From Metridium senile (lineage: Eukaryota; Cnidaria; Anthozoa; Actiniaria; Metridiidae): a stretch of DNA of 64,000 nt. A model generated the notes under the pieces. That model searched no databases, was not told where the DNA came from, and worked only from the letters and a program-made list of their open reading frames with translations. This document shows positions 62,469 through 64,000 of this stretch, piece after piece. The translations under genes were made by a program, and so were the position numbers. The stretch spans positions 22,364,375 through 22,428,374 of the forward strand of contig OX459098.1 of assembly GCA_949775045.1 (NCBI GenBank), in the 5' to 3' direction. Numbering within the stretch: the first letter of the stretch is position 1; each line of letters starts with the position of its first letter.

Positions 62469-64000
62469 TATCAAGAAACTAGAGATGTTTTAATAAATGC
62501 AATTGTAAAAAAAGTTTAATCTTTCATGCACATTATATTAATAAAGTTTATAGAAATGTTTGAACAATAACATTCACAAAATTAAGATGGAACTGTATTT
62601 TTGTTAAATAGTACGAAACCACTAAAATAACCTATAACAAAATAGTTACTAACAGAAAACATCAAAAATATAAGAGGAAACAATAGAGTGGTTTTCATTA
62701 ACCCATGAAAGAAAGTGAATAAAAACGGCTCTATCTTATCACAACATTACATGTCTTTGGTGATTTTATTTTATTTCATTGATATAGTGTTTTTGATCTA
62801 TTCACATTGTTTAATATACAGCTATTTCAAAAAACTTAGAATACTGAACACTGCATACTGAATAGTGCATTGCAAGACCAAAGTGCATTTTGTGTTATAG
62901 TTTAAAATAAAATAAATAGTAATTCGTTATTTTATTCTTAGTGCATTCTATTCAAAACAATATACGAGCTAGTTATGGGGAGTAAATATCGCGGTATATT
63001 TACTTTTTACATTTCAAAGTAATGAGACCCACAATGCTCTTTGGTATTGGAATGCACTATTCAGTATTCAACGTTTTCTAAAACTGCTACGAGTCGTTTC
63101 AATCCTATTCAACACATTTTCTTTTCACTCTTAAAAAAAACCCCGGCTTTTTTAAAAAATCGACAGTAACTAATTTTATTATAGATCAATCGTTTCTTAG
63201 GGCGTTTGTTTACTTCAAAACCATAAATGAAATACATATGTCCTGTAATAGTTTGATATTCAAAGCTAGTGACATTTCCTTTGTTAACTGAAAGGATAAA
63301 AGTCTATTGATGAAGCTGAAAGCTTGGTTTCAGTCGCTTATTTCAATATAATAAACAAACTAGCCACAGGAAAAACGCTAAGGCTAGTATAATAAATGTC
63401 TATCATCTCTAGAGCTAAACACTTCAAAGACAATAACGAATCGGTATTCTTTGATCTCGTGAGAATACCAAGTTTAATGTGCGCTGTTCTAAGACTTTCA
63501 ATGAACTAACCTTAAAGCGTACAAACTACATAGCTATTTGAACTACAGCGAGCAAAGAAAACTTTGTTAACAATGGTGATACCCGCTGTACCAGACGCAC
63601 CAGAAAACGTTCAAGCAATTTAACCGGTTATTATTCATCTAAAGCAAATCGGTTTTAACGCTTCTGTTAAATAAAATGAGTGAAAAACGATATTCATGTA
63701 AAGTTACAAAACTGGCGACAAAAGCCCTCCAAGTTAGTCATCCCGGTACCAATAAAAAAAACATGTCTTAGGGATGTTTCGTTAATGCTTCAGATAACGA
63801 AACCGAAGGCGGATGTCACAATGAAGACAATATTGCGGCAACTGAAAGCACGAATAGTTGTCTCAGTGAAGTGACGCCGGAAATGCAAATTACTCATTCA
63901 ATTCTAGTCTTCCATATCTTTCGTTCAATGTTTTCAATTATGTTTATAGTTTGCATTTTTGAAAATTTGATTAAACATTGTAGCCTAATTGGCTTTCAAA
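62469..64000. other. ANGEL 3' UTR and intergenic DNA
   Basis: AATAAA at 62540. An imperfect inverted repeat may span about 62830-63085 (TACTGAATAGTGCATT on both sides), a decayed hairpin element. A 64-codon frame at 63680-63874 (+) lacks recognisable similarity. No further gene called. Confidence 0.5.

Noticed and set aside
63680..63874. 64-codon frame near the window end
   Set aside because: No family match, start context or neighbouring exon that I can see.

Overview
This is an AT-rich stretch of an animal nuclear genome. The genes are split by GT-AG introns, and their products belong to metazoan families (LYST, a leucine-rich-repeat GPCR, NDRG, a consortin-like protein, cyclin H, ANGEL). 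The fill consists of SINEs, hairpin MITEs and large minisatellites, which suggests a non-vertebrate, probably marine invertebrate; I cannot fix the phylum from sequence alone.

Layout. Positions 545-40192 (+) carry the last 31 recognisable exons (about 1,420 codons) of a LYST orthologue: a helical region, then PH-BEACH, BEACH and WD40 domains, ending in a stop codon. The 5' half of the gene lies outside the window. Most of its introns hold a local tandem array, and intron 26 alone holds nearly 18 kb of a 72-bp satellite. Positions 41024-44092 (+) are a complete four-exon LGR-type GPCR. Positions 44093-49140 are intergenic, with a tandem array interrupted by nested transposons. A three-exon NDRG gene (52159 down to 49141, -) and an 11-exon consortin-like gene (52622-56104, +, including a 7-nt microexon) start head to head, 462 bp apart. 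A single-exon cyclin H gene (57764 down to 56856, -) and a four-exon ANGEL-type nuclease gene (58157-62468, +) form a second head-to-head pair, 392 bp apart. The last 1.5 kb is non-coding.

Genes and cell biology. LYST (lysosome-related organelle size), the consortin-like protein (TGN sorting in vertebrates) and NDRG (trafficking and stress) share a membrane-traffic theme. Cyclin H (TFIIH/CAK) and ANGEL (RNA end processing) are nuclear or RNA functions. I see no operon-like logic; the link is position. In human, LYST, CNST and ANGEL2 all lie on 1q, so part of this neighbourhood may be an old linkage group.

Most unusual signals: (i) at seven LYST splice junctions a tandem repeat has copied the junction itself, giving arrays of decoy donors or acceptors; (ii) the giant intronic satellite carries block duplications of 1,735, 1,350 and 3,437 bp and a palindromic insert amplified with them; (iii) a 681-bp hairpin plus tRNA-like element is present twice, nearly identical, inserted at TTAT^A without target duplication; (iv) several 58-147-bp micro-MITEs have 9-bp target duplications; (v) an ABAB repeat of 32 residues sits inside the ANGEL nuclease domain.
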